Below are positions 39,052 through 49,132 of a stretch of 64,000 nucleotides of DNA, piece by piece. The notes beneath the pieces were generated by a model. That model did no database searches. It had not been told where the DNA came from and saw only the letters and a list, made by a program, of their open reading frames with translations. Every line of letters starts with the position of its first letter. The stretch's first letter is position 1. This stretch comes from Clavaria fumosa (taxonomy: Eukaryota > Basidiomycota > Agaricomycetes > Agaricales > Clavariaceae). A program made the translations under genes and the position numbers. The stretch covers positions 2,356,001 to 2,420,000 of the forward strand of contig OX637802.1 of the NCBI GenBank assembly GCA_951802425.1, written 5' to 3'.

Positions 39052-40908
39052 TCACCAACCGAATCGGAGCTGATCTCTGGTGAAAACGGGAGGTTTCCAA
39101 ATAAGATACTCGGAATGAATCCGCCGCCTGCCTTTCTCTTTCATTTTTCGATGCCGCTCCAAGAGTGCGTCGGGCAGGCAAATGACATGCTGTCCTTTAT
39201 AGTGCTTGAATAATTGCATGGTGGTGCAGCTGGAAAGTGGCACAAATTCATTAGTATGTGAACTTGAGCCGAGCAGAACAGAGAAAGCGTACGTATTCAT
39301 GATATCGGCGTGGGTGATGGAAGTCTTCTGCGCGATATCATCGATGCTCAAGTCGTCGCTCGTCTCAAGCAGCAGTTCGACGATGATCTCCGCCCAATAC
39401 GCCCTGTACCCGAGTAAACCCAAGTCACTCAAAGGTTTTTCCGGGCTCCCGAGCTTCCCTTCCTTTTTGCTCAACTCGTAAGAGAACTCGATGAGCATCT
39501 TGCCATAGCCGTGCCGCTGATGTTGTGGCAAAGTGAGGATGCACGCCACATTATAGTTCTCGGCGGATTCCTTCTCTTTCGAGAAGTAACCAATGATGTG
39601 ACAACCTGACGAATCTCGCTTCGTCTAAAATGTGGTCGGTAAATGATAAGGTTTGTACGGGAGGTGTCCACTAACCATCACATAATACATAAATGGCGTT
39701 ACATCGTAGTACAACGTTTTGCTACCGGAGCCGTCAGCGGTTACAAGGAATAGGATTCCCAAATCCTGAGTACTCACTGGTCAAGGAAACATTTCGACAG
39801 CAGGCTCAAATTCCGGCACCAAGTCAATTGTCGTTTGCCGTCAAGTTCAAAAAACGAAATGTCGTCATGTCGGTATATCTCGTTTCCAGGAGGGTGGAGC
39901 AATTTACAACGATGGCGATGGCGAGAGAGCATGAAGGGCGACGGGAAGTACGACAGGCAGAACTCGCAGATGTAGAGGATCGGAAGGTGTGCGTACTCCT
40001 TGGGATACGGGCTGAAGTACCAAGCTTCTACTTCATGCCTCCCGATCTGTATACGGTTCAGGTTCTTCACTCTCGCGATCTCAGAAATGGACTGGGTCAT
40101 GGAGCCGGAAGTCCGCAGCTTCTCAATCTCTTGTTCTTTGCTGAATTGAGAGAGTGGGACCCGTTCTGGGGGTGGACTAGAGATGTCCAATTCAAATGTG
40201 TCAAGCTCGCCTTCGGCGTCAATGTCCATTTCACCCTCGGCATCTAGATCATCGTCCTCATCGTCCTCTTCCTCCTCCTCTTCATCGTGCGGATGCTTAC
40301 GTTTAAGGATGGACGGCGCTGGCGATGCAGGGGTAGAGACTGAGCCGGGCCCAGATGTAGGTGCAGGTGACGCCGCAGCGGATGCGGCGTTGAGGGTCGC
40401 CTTCTTTAGCAATGAAGACAGGCTGCGCGGCGCCTTACCAGGGGTTTTCAGTGTGTTGCCAGGGGTTTTCTTGCCGGGCGGGGGCTTTGGACGCGGCCAC
40501 TCCAAGTCTCTGCTAAGCACGAGTCGCGAACCAGGAACCCATTCGTCCAGTCGTTTGTTGAACGATTCCCAATGCACAAAGAACTCCCACTGGTCCTCGG
40601 GTTTATTACTAGCGTCTGTTTCTTCCTCGTTGAAAGGGCCCTTCCGTGTACGCCGAAATGAGGGAGTCACAGACGAGTTCGAAGGTCTGTCGCGTATGGA
40701 TAATATTTCCGCTAGCCGCTCCTCGGGTTCGCCATCTGGACCTTGCCGCTGAATATAGATCTTGCAGCCGACTGACACAGTCTCCAAAGAACGTCAGACC
40801 AGGAAAACAAAGGAGGCTTATACCCACTTGAATACTATATGTCCCTCCTGGGGTGACAGGTGATGGCTCTTGCTGGGAGACATCACTGGTCGGTGTTCCA
40901 GAGCCCAT
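39052..40908 (-). CDS. ESA1: MYST histone acetyltransferase ESA1 (NuA4 catalytic subunit)
   Basis: Exons 40908-40824, 40771-39778, 39721-39676, 39624-39293 and 39229-39052, 544 aa. A chromo/Tudor-knot domain comes first (VGCKIYIQRQGPDGE, WEFFVHWESFNKRLDEWV), then a basic and acidic linker with a long Glu/Asp run. The MYST domain has the zinc finger CEFCLSYFP..RHRHRC, the catalytic Cys in YNVACILTLPQHQ, the acetyl-CoA loop RHGYGKMLIEFSYEL and the catalytic Glu in SPEKPLSDLGLLGYR. ESA1 acetylates H4 and H2A. Intron 4 (39230-39292) is 63 bp and stop-free. Start 40908 is the first ATG in frame; ATG 41027 lies in another frame. Confidence 0.95.
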
Positions 40909-42093
40909 TGCTGCAGTACGAAGTCATCCACCGACTGCCAGTCACGGGATTGTTGATTAGTAATAACGTTCAGTAACGTGACAGCAGGACTTTGACGAGA
41001 CTTTGCAGCAGTTCTGTTTTCACCCATCCCTCGACCGAATCATTTACACTCTAAAATTTACAACGTCGAGCCGAATAGCAACCGTTTTCGCATTAAGTCA
41101 TGTTAGACGCACACGCAAAATTCGACGACGCGACGCAGGCATGCTTTTCTCCCTGAAAGACATTGCAGATCACTTATACGTTATACTTTGATAGAAAGAA
41201 CTAGCCGCATTTTTGGAACAAGAGCATGCCCAAGCGCGCATGCAGTCCATCATTCACAACATGACGAGTATGTGCTGGGATAAGCAAGTGCCAAGTGATA
41301 CCTTGCTGTCTTCCGCTCTTACTTTTGAAATTGGCACAGGTGCATGGGCTCAATATCCACCTCAGTTTCTCGAAAGGAGCAGGTTTGCCTTGTGAATTGT
41401 GTCGGCAGGTTCCTCGACATGAGTATGTTCTTGGTCAAGAGGATCGGGGAGCAAAGAGATAGTGCATGAGGCAGAGGGGTTTTTACTGCTACCGCCTTGA
41501 ACCGCTTGAACTATCAAACCGAGGCGCAATCAGGATACCTTGCTTCGAGTCTTCTGCTGCGACTCACTTGACGAGAATGGCCAGCCAGGGAAAAGGTCAC
41601 TTTTCATGTATTGCCATTTGCAATGTCGACGCTGTCTTTCGTCCCTCTCAAAAGTCAGGCTTTTTTTCATCAACTCTATTTCTTTTCTTGCTGTGGTATT
41701 TTATATAGATTACCTAATCCTTTGCTACCACGCGCGTTTGTAACTGAATCTGAATGGAACTCAAATGGTCTCTTAGCCCCCAACTACCTGTGCTGCGATG
41801 CGAGAAAGTGCGCAAGTCTGAGTCGAACTCAATGCAGACAATCTCAGTTTCTATGGTGTCAATTACTCGGATGCACTCGTATCCATAAATCCCAAACAGA
41901 CGTGACCCTGGTTCCTGGCCAATGGCCTTTTTGACCCAGGCTTCAGTACTCATCGGTTCTTGTCTGAACAAGGGGCATCGATAACATATCGATGGCGCAA
42001 TCGTTAATAGAAAAACCCAAAAACCAGCATCTTGTCCATCACAGACTCCTCCATCATCCATTACATCGCTCTTAAGTCAAAGCTACAAATAAC
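40909..42093. other. Intergenic region upstream of ESA1 and the CBM gene
   Basis: 1.2 kb with divergent flanking genes. The only long open frame is at 41714-42061 (minus), listed separately; otherwise no gene seen. Confidence 0.4.
41714..42061 (-). CDS. Hypothetical ORF, 115 aa
   Basis: Single open frame from ATG 42061 to TAG 41714, 32 bp from the start of the divergent CBM5/12 gene. It contains an N-terminal hydrophobic patch (FWVFLLTIAPSICY) and a segment with regular composition (EAWVKKAIGQEPGSRLFGIY). No family recognised. An open run this long is unlikely but not impossible by chance. Confidence 0.3.
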   Translation of the reverse strand: MDDGGVCDGQDAGFWVFLLTIAPSICYRCPLFRQEPMSTEAWVKKAIGQEPGSRLFGIYGYECIRVIDTIETEIVCIEFDSDLRTFSHRSTGSWGLRDHLSSIQIQLQTRVVAKD

Positions 42094-43099
42094 ATGACGT
42101 GCAACTGGGAACCTGGAGTACAGTACGAGTACGGCAGCGTCGTCCAATACAACGGTCAGTAATCTCTGCTGATGCTTGCCTATCTTCGCACTTGAATTTT
42201 GACCTCCCTTTTTATCCAATCGCAGGTCGCCAATATAGAATCATCCAGCCCCATCGTTCGCAGGTGAGATCAACGCCTACAGGAGAAAGCATCCCTTGCG
42301 GGAAGTCGGTCGCGGAACTCAAGGTTGAGTCTCTCTTGTGTTAGGGAGATTGGACACCCGACGTCACGCCAGCTCTCTGGGGCCTCATCCCCCAAGGTGA
42401 TGCAGGGTCACAACAGCCCCAGCACCATCAAGAGCAGTCGTACCAGCAAGATCAGAAGCCGTACCAGCAAGAGCAGAAGCCCCAACAGTGTAAGATAAAT
42501 GCCTTCCCTCCTGGCTCGGCGTGATTGACCTTGGTGTAGACGGCGATAACCAGCAACAACAAGAGCACGGCAACTTCCTCAAGGATCACAAGGGAGGAGT
42601 GGTAAAGTCGTCCTTGATGTTCCTTTAAGGAGACCCAAAAACCGAATGTTCGACAGATAGCTGGCGCCGCGGCGCTTGGTGCTGCGGCGATTGGTGCTAC
42701 GGTCTGGCACGAAAAGCACAAGAAGGATGGCGACTCCGGGAATCAGGTGCAGAGCCTTTCAATGGTGCGGGGCATTTCGATCACTAAGTAAAAGCCGTTC
42801 CAGCACGAGCAGAAGCCATACCAAAGTAGGATAAAGATAATGTCTTCTTTTTCTGGCTCTGCGCGATTGACCTTACTTGACGTAGGCGGCGAATATCAAC
42901 AACAAGAGCAAGAGAAGCACGGCAACTTCCTCAAGGATCACAAGGGAGGAGTGGTAAAGTCGTCCTTGATCTTGCTTCTAAGGAGACCAAAAAACCGAAT
43001 GTTCGACAGATAGCTGGCGCCGCGGCGCTTGGTGCTGCGGCGATTGGTGCTACGATCTGGCACGAAAAGCACAAGAAGGATGACGAACGGGACGACTAG
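42094..43099 (+). CDS. CBM5/12 chitin-binding-like protein with duplicated exon block
   Basis: Exons 42094-42154, 42226-42263, 42345-42489, 42540-42601, 42657-42746, 42804-42825, 42886-42953 and 43010-43099, 191 aa; all phases close. Residues 1-45 form a CBM5/12 module (WEPGVQYEYGSVVQYNGRQY, IIQPHRSQ, GDWTPDVTPALWG) with the aromatic residues used for polysaccharide binding. A Gln/Lys/Pro linker follows, then two near-identical units: HGNFLKDHKGGV plus the Gly/Ala-rich helix IAGAAALGAAAIGAT.WHEKHKK. The units come from a tandem DNA duplication with about 351-bp offset. There is no signal peptide, so the protein is probably cytosolic or membrane-associated through the Gly-zipper helix. Function is unknown. 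Confidence 0.85.
42490..43099 (+). repeat. Tandem duplication inside the CBM5/12 gene
   Basis: Copy A at about 42465-42743 and copy B at about 42810-43090 share intron and exon sequence, including the intron GTAAAGTCGTCC (42602 and 42954), GAATGTTCGACAG acceptors and a Gly/Ala exon that is nearly identical (GTC versus ATC codon before TGG). Intron sequence is almost as similar as exon sequence, so the duplication is fairly recent. Confidence 0.85.
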
Positions 43100-43468
43100 A
43101 ATATGGTGCGGTGCTTTCATGGTGTTCAGTTCTCTTGCTCACCCCGTCGCTTCAGCCTCCAGATGAAGTTGTACTATGCTTGGCTTGACCATCGTTATCG
43201 AGTCAGGGTGGGAGAGTTGCAACTACCTTTGGGGTTCTGGGCGTGTAGCCACTGTAGCGACATAAATTGTATATACGGCGTTCATCAAATTGACAGGAAG
43301 AGCTTTTTCTATGATGCTGCCAGTTCCGTGCGCCAATGTGGACCACTTGTACCATGAGTCGATAGGTCCATCCTTGATGGTAAGGCGCTGTTAGGGGATA
43401 ATCGATAAGTTAGTCGTGCTGCTGTGACGCTAAAGTCAGAACCTGTCTCTCTGGTTCCCGTTCACCAA
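43100..43468. other. Intergenic spacer
   Basis: Between the CBM gene and the PHOSPHO-type gene, in the same direction. No gene seen. Confidence 0.4.
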
Positions 43469-44658
43469 ATGACTCCTGAGATCAAGACCCAACTTATCGT
43501 CTTCGACTTCGACTGGTGGGGCACAACAAATCTCTCAAATTGAACACAGGACGACAGCTCAGTATATCACTCGTTTCTTTTTTCAGGTCCATGGCAGACC
43601 AGGACAGCGATCGATGGATCTTCGAGGTGCTCGCGCCCGATATCCGCAGGAAGATGAAGAACGACAAGGCGCAATGGGTGTGGACTGACCTCGTGTAAGA
43701 GGCTCCTTTCGTGCTCGCTCGGGAAACACACAGATGGGGGGAGATTGGAGGAGGGGGCGGGGACGGCATCTCTACACCGTACTCACTCTCGCTCTCGTTT
43801 GCCACAACACGTAGCGCCAGGTCTCTGCGTGAACTCTACGCGAGGGGCGGCACGCGGGAACAGATCGAGCATGCCCTGCGGATTATGCCATTCGTATGAA
43901 AAGCTCTCGTCGCACTGCTCGTTGTCCGCTTTTACTTACAAATATATGCTGGCCTTAGCACCCCGCTATGGTCCGTGCTGTATCAAAGCTGAAAGCGGCG
44001 GCGAGCCCCAGGACCACCTTCCTGTGCCTCTCCAATGCAAATTCTGTGTTTATCTCCACGATACTCGAGGTCGGACGTATACTTTGAAAACTACGCGGTT
44101 TTTTCACATCAATCCTCCAGTCTCAAGGCCTCCAGACACTATTTGATGAGATTATCACTAACCCGGCAGAATGGGATGCGTCTGGACTACTCAAACTTCG
44201 CCGTAAAATCGACCCGGATGGGCCGCAACATCAGTGCAAGGTGGGATGCGGTGCCAACATGTGTAAAGGTAACTTCATGTCTCAACATAAGGACTTGATT
44301 ACCGACCCCTCCGACGTGTTAATAACGATGATAACAACAAAATGCAGGAGAGGAACTAGACGCTTTCCTTCAACGAAGGTCAACATTCGATCGCATTATA
44401 TATATTGGAGACGGGTCGAACGATTTCTGTCCCATTCTCCGGCTACGATAGTCCGTTTGTCGCTGCCCACATGACAAGATAGCAATTGTAATGACATAAG
44501 TTCCTGACTCCTCTTGCAGCCAGGACATGACGCTCTGTCGAAGTTTCCGCGGTTTGCAGAAACGCATCGCGCAGGAGGGCGAGAAGCAGGGGCTCAAATG
44601 CAAAGTGAAATACTGGGGTGGTGCTTGGGAAGTCGAAGAAATCTTTGCACAAATTTAG
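43469..44658 (+). CDS. HAD-superfamily phosphatase, PHOSPHO1/2 type
   Basis: Exons 43469-43515, 43587-43694, 43815-43893, 43959-44076, 44128-44268, 44348-44450 and 44520-44658, 244 aa. HAD motif I is IVFDFDW (nucleophile and acid/base Asp pair) completed across intron 1 by SMADQDSDRW. Motif II is LCLSNANS, and motif IV is YIGDGSNDFCP. C-terminal RSFRGLQKRI and WGGAWEVEEIF match the family. Relatives remove phosphate from phosphoethanolamine, phosphocholine or pyridoxal phosphate; the substrate here is inferred only to that group. A Cys-rich insert (HQCKVGCGANMCKGEE) is also usual for the family. The donor of exon 4 (44076) was chosen on phase. Confidence 0.87.
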
Positions 44659-44802
44659 AGACAGGATAGCTCCGTCGGCGTGAACTGGTCGGGTTCCTAT
44701 TTTTGCTGTTTCTGCTTCTCGGTTCGGTGTTAGATAGCTCGCCAATGCCGTCGCGGGTGAATAAAATAGAGCTTCGCCAGAAGGAGACGTTTTCTTTCAT
44801 AC

Positions 44803-45463
44803 TTAATCCTCCTCCGTCGATTTGGCTTTCCTGCGCGTCAAGCCTGACTCGTCCGTGCCATCTCTGTCGGACGCCATCTCTGAGGCGACGAGCGTTGGCC
44901 GGCCTTTGGTCGGTGACGGGGGCGACGGGGGCCGCGAGGCGGCGGGCGAGAAAACGTCCACGCCGGATAACTGGGACACGTTGTCCTCCGAGTCGAGGTA
45001 AGCTTGCGGGTGCATGTCGTGGGAGGGATGAGACGGTGCGGCGTCGCCCCCCTCGAGCACGGACATGGACGCCCGCGACCCGGTCTCCGAGGGCGTGCTC
45101 ACGGTCAAAGATGGCACGTCCCTCATGGGGATGGCGAATTTGTCTGAGACGCTGTGCGAGTCCCCTTCTACGACGCCCAGAGTACGCGCGATAACGTACG
45201 ATGCGATGTCCTGTAGAGGATGAGAAGCGCGTTATTAGACGGAGCGAAAAACTCGTAGTCAAGTCCTTCTCGTTTCTCGAGAGACGCACCAAAAGAGTGA
45301 GGACAACGAAAGGAAGGGCCATCAAGAGTGCGAGAACTCGGAAAGCATAAGCTGTCCTGCCGACCAAGGAATCTGGTGTATAGTACCAGAGGTACTGGAC
45401 GTAGTAGTCCCACGCAACCTTCGGGTAAGCTGCAGGAGGCATTGAGATGCTAGTGTGGGTCAT
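44803..45463 (-). CDS. Small membrane protein, unknown
   Basis: Exons 45463-45290 and 45210-44803, 193 aa. One clear TM region is formed across the intron (RVLALLMALPFVVLTLL joined to DIASYVIARTLG). The N-terminal half resembles a short lumenal segment with aromatic residues (WDYYVQYLWYYTPDSLVG), and the C-terminal about 110 residues are Ser/Pro/Asp-rich, likely cytosolic and disordered. No family recognised. Convergent with the PHOSPHO-type gene, 144 bp apart. Confidence 0.7.
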
Positions 45464-45829
45464 ATCGACGAGCGCAGGTTCAAAAGGCAAAAGAGGCAGA
45501 CGAGCAGGCTGAAACCTGTGGCGGACAAAGTTGAAAGCGTGTGTGCGGTGATGTCATAAGCAAAGGGAGCTTAGTCATCTTGGGGTCAAAAATGCTTGCA
45601 TCGTTTCAGCTCAACCGCGTAACGAGTACATTCCGAGCCCGTATGTAAGGATGGTAATGAAAGGAAGACGGAGGGTATCAGGGTCGTGGCAGAAATGCAC
45701 GACGCCTTTGAGACTTTAAAAACATGTAAGCGAAAGCGATACTTTACAGCAACCGGTGACGAAAGAGTGGAAGGGCCAATCATAGGAAAGGAGGTGGAGA
45801 TAGAAGAAAAGAGACGAAGCAACCGAGAA
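45464..45829. other. Intergenic spacer upstream of the small membrane protein
   Basis: No gene seen. It carries the promoter of the minus-strand membrane protein and the 3' flank of the CSL gene. Confidence 0.4.
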
Positions 45830-45859
45830 CAGCAGCAGCAGCAGCAGCAGCAACAGCAA
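45830..45859 (+). repeat. CAG trinucleotide repeat
   Basis: Seven perfect CAG units (45830-45850) followed by CAACAGCAA. It lies about 22 bp beyond the CSL stop codon, so it is read as CTG in the CSL 3' UTR. Confidence 0.9.
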
Positions 45860-45880
45860 ACCATAGAAGCATCCAAAAGT

Positions 45881-48800
45881 CTAGGGATACAATGTGTTAG
45901 AAGGGAACACCACACCATCCGACCGCACGAGGACGATCGGACGACGTTTCCCCGTCTGCGCGTCGGGCGGCAGGCAGCCCACTACTTCAGTGCACCGCAC
46001 CTCCACATAGGGCGAGGGATCCGCTCCGAAAAACACGTGGATCGGGTCCGTTTTCGAAAAGTTCTCGCCGTAAATAGTCAGCATTTTTGACGCGTGAGGG
46101 TTCGGCTTGGCCAGAAGCGCCCTCGACGACGCGCAGTTCGACTTCGGTGCCTCGGCTGCCCGGTCTGGCGGCAGGTATTTGACGACGCCGGGGAAGGGCG
46201 TTACAGGCTTGGAAGGAACTGGGAAACTGCCCGCATGCGATGCGGCCTGGTGGTCGAACAGGATCGGGGGCACATAAAAGTTATAGCGGACTTGGTCTAG
46301 AGAACAGACAACCGTGAGCACGCGACGTAGACAGAGGTCATAAAGGTTGGAAATTTGAACCGAAGAAAAAGGCTTAATCATTCACCTGTGCCCACGATTG
46401 TCCACACGCTGGTCTCGCCGATATCTACCTGCCAAAGGGCTCCCGATGACGCGCCAAGTTCTCCAGAAGAACCACGCCGGCTTGACCCAGTCGAGGCCGC
46501 CGAGTTCTGTCGCCGACGGCCCTTGGTAGGTGGTGTCTTCGCAATCCCACCCGCACTCGAGCTCGAGCGCTTCTTCTTTACGCGTCCGCCGTCGTTGCTC
46601 AGGAACTCGGTTGGAGGTACAGTAGACGACGGCGACCCAGGGGCGCTCTCTACCAGGCCGCCTGTTCCAAAGTAGTCGCTGTTGCCGCCGCTCAACGAGG
46701 CAGCCGCAGACGACGTCGGTGTGAACCCGATCGGTGACACAGGCTCCGGCGAGGCGGACCCGTTCGCCGGCCCGGTGGTGTTCCATTGCCGGCCCTCGAT
46801 TGGGCGATAGGTGTTGACTTTCTCGCCCATGCACGAGAGGAATGCACCGCTAACTCCAGGAGTGCCTGGTTCAGGGAAGCCTCTACTAGGGTCGTACACC
46901 TCAAACGCGACCTTGTGGAGCTGCGAGACCGGGTCACCGCAGACTTCGCCGGGCGAGCAGTAATGCTCAGCCACGCCCCTGGCTCCCTCCTGGAGGCCGC
47001 CCCCTACCACGGTGGTCTGATGGTCTACCTTGCGGATGATGAGGACAGGGCTGACGACGCCAGACGTCAGGCATTGCAACACAACAGTTTGATTGTAGTA
47101 GATCGGTATCTGCGATCCATTGTTCGTGAATGGAATGGCATTGGGCGGCGGCGATGGATAATCAGATAGCGGCGCTGGGGGAGTCGGCGCATCCAGTCCC
47201 CCAGTAGGCTTGTTGACGTCCACAATATACATTATAAACGGATCTTGGTGACAGATCATTACGACACGTGTCTTTCCTTATACGCGAATGGAAACTCACC
47301 CCAGCTGGCAGTTCGAGCGATAAAAGATGGCGTTGTCGACCGGTTTCGATGATCAAGTCCCATCAGAGGCGCACCGTCAGAACCTTTGAACGAAGATCCG
47401 GATCCGGATACGCAAAGGTATTTGGTAGAGACCGTCTGAGCGCGGAGCCGGTGGAACAAACAAATTGTCGAGCCATGATTGATGCAAACTGTACAAAACT
47501 CAGCCGGTGAAACATAACAATGAGAATTACCGAGAATGGTTGCCTTACGTTCTAAATTCTTCGCACTTTGACGCTTCTTGCTGGGCTTACTGATCACCTT
47601 GATGGGCCGGCTAGGGAAAACTCCGATGACCCCTTCCAATTCGCCATTGGAGACTGGAGCGGAAATTTTCACTAGAGCTTCGACCTTTTTCTTCTTTTCG
47701 TCGACATCAGAAATGAAGAGTTGCTTCCCGACGCAGCGACCAATATACGTCGTTCCTGGCGGTGGATCGCCCAAGTCAAACGATTTGCCAGAAGACGTGG
47801 TCCAATCCACAGATCCCTCATGGGGCATGGGCTCGCCTGAGATTGAAATCACGACTCGCGGTGGGGAAATTTTCGGCTCTTCACCGTGCCGGAGAGTGTC
47901 AGACCACCAGGAACTACCAATCATGATGGCTGTGGGAGGAGGACAAAGAAATCTGGGATGTCAAAGTCAAGCTTTACTTCGCAGGCTGGAAATGGAAAGG
48001 GAATGCCTAACCGCTTCTCTGTCCCGTAAGATTTTTGCGCGACCTTGCTAGACATGACGATCACAGTCCGTTCCCCGAATGCCAAGCGGTTCGAAGTACG
48101 GATGTATTGGTCAAGATACGGCCTTCAAGACATTCAGAAGGCGAAAAAGGAGTGTATGAAATAGAACACGAACCGAATAAACGACTGCAGATCTCCGGCA
48201 CTGGTTGGACTAGGATGGCTCTGAAGCTTCAAGCGAGCCAGTGTCTCATCGACGGAGGGCATACGCAGGGTCAGATCGGGATGAGAGTTCGAATTCATGA
48301 ACTGCGGTATTTCGTCGTATCCTTGCATGGAGCCGTCAGAACGGTAAGCGTGCGTCGCTTGGGGCTGCACGCCACGCAGAGCGTCAGAATGGTGAGCGTG
48401 ATGCAGTTCTTGATGCATGGTTGATGGAACGGTGGGAGAATGTGGGAAACGGGCATCGGCTTGAAAGCGCGGGATACGTTCTTGATATTGAGTAGCCGTG
48501 GGTGAGAAAGGTATTCCATTATTGACGCCGTTGACCCCATATTCGTCGTGAAATTGGGACGGGTAATTCCCTCCAGAGAGCGTAGTAATACGTCGGTCAG
48601 CAAGAAGATCTGCGTAGCCAGATTGCGGGTATTCTTTATTGGTTGCTAGGGGTGGGGGATAGGAGTGTACAGGGTCATTTGGTGTAAGAGGCGAATTTTT
48701 GCTACCGCTGTATGAGGACGGCATGCCGCCCTGAAGCACATTGTAAGACCCCGCGCCGTTGAAAGAGGGTACAGATTCTCCAAAAGATGAGTGAGGGTAT

Positions 48801-49132
48801 ATCGGTTCATGAGAGATCGAGTAGCCTGGAGTAATGGAAGAAGAGGGACCAGCATTGCTTCTGTATCGCTGTGGAGTGAATGAGGGAGACTGGGGGGAAT
48901 GTGGAAAGAGGTCATAGCCGCCGTGGTGTTCAGACACGTCAACACCTTCTGAATGTTGATCGAAGGCGTGTGGGTGCGAATTCCCACCTAGATGGTGATG
49001 CTGGTTGTGAACGGAAGGAGCGACGACGGCTCCTGTGCCGTGCATTGAATTAATACCATGGTCAAGTGCTGGTTGACCATACAAGCCCGCTGAAGCATGA
49101 TGGGACCCAGAAGGAGTGAAATCCAAAGACAT
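45881..49132 (-). CDS. CSL (RBP-J/Su(H)/LAG-1) family transcription factor
   Basis: Exons 49132-48174, 48122-48012, 47952-47549, 47488-47300, 47243-46386 and 46296-45881, 978 aa; phases close. A His/Ser/Pro-rich N-terminus of about 320 residues precedes the RHR-N DNA-binding region (YLDQYIRTSNRLAFGERTVIVMSSK, VAQKSYGTEKRFLCPPP), then GSSWWSDTL. The beta-trefoil follows (LCINHGSTICLFHRLRAQTVSTKYLCV, FIARTASWDPFIMYIVD, QTVVLQCLTSGVVSPVLIIRKVD), with a long Ser-rich insertion. A C-terminal IPT/TIG domain comes last (KMLTIYGENFSKTDPIHVFFG). Fungal CSL proteins (Cbf11/Cbf12 class) bind GTGGGAA-like sites and work without Notch, in lipid metabolism, cell cycle and adhesion. Confidence 0.93.

Noticed and set aside
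40818..41027. ATG 41027 as ESA1 start
   Set aside because: That frame does not join to the chromodomain exon; ATG 40908 does.
45686..46090. Plus-strand ORF with poly-Gln from the CAG repeat
   Set aside because: It is antisense to the CSL C-terminal TIG exon and has no other coding support.
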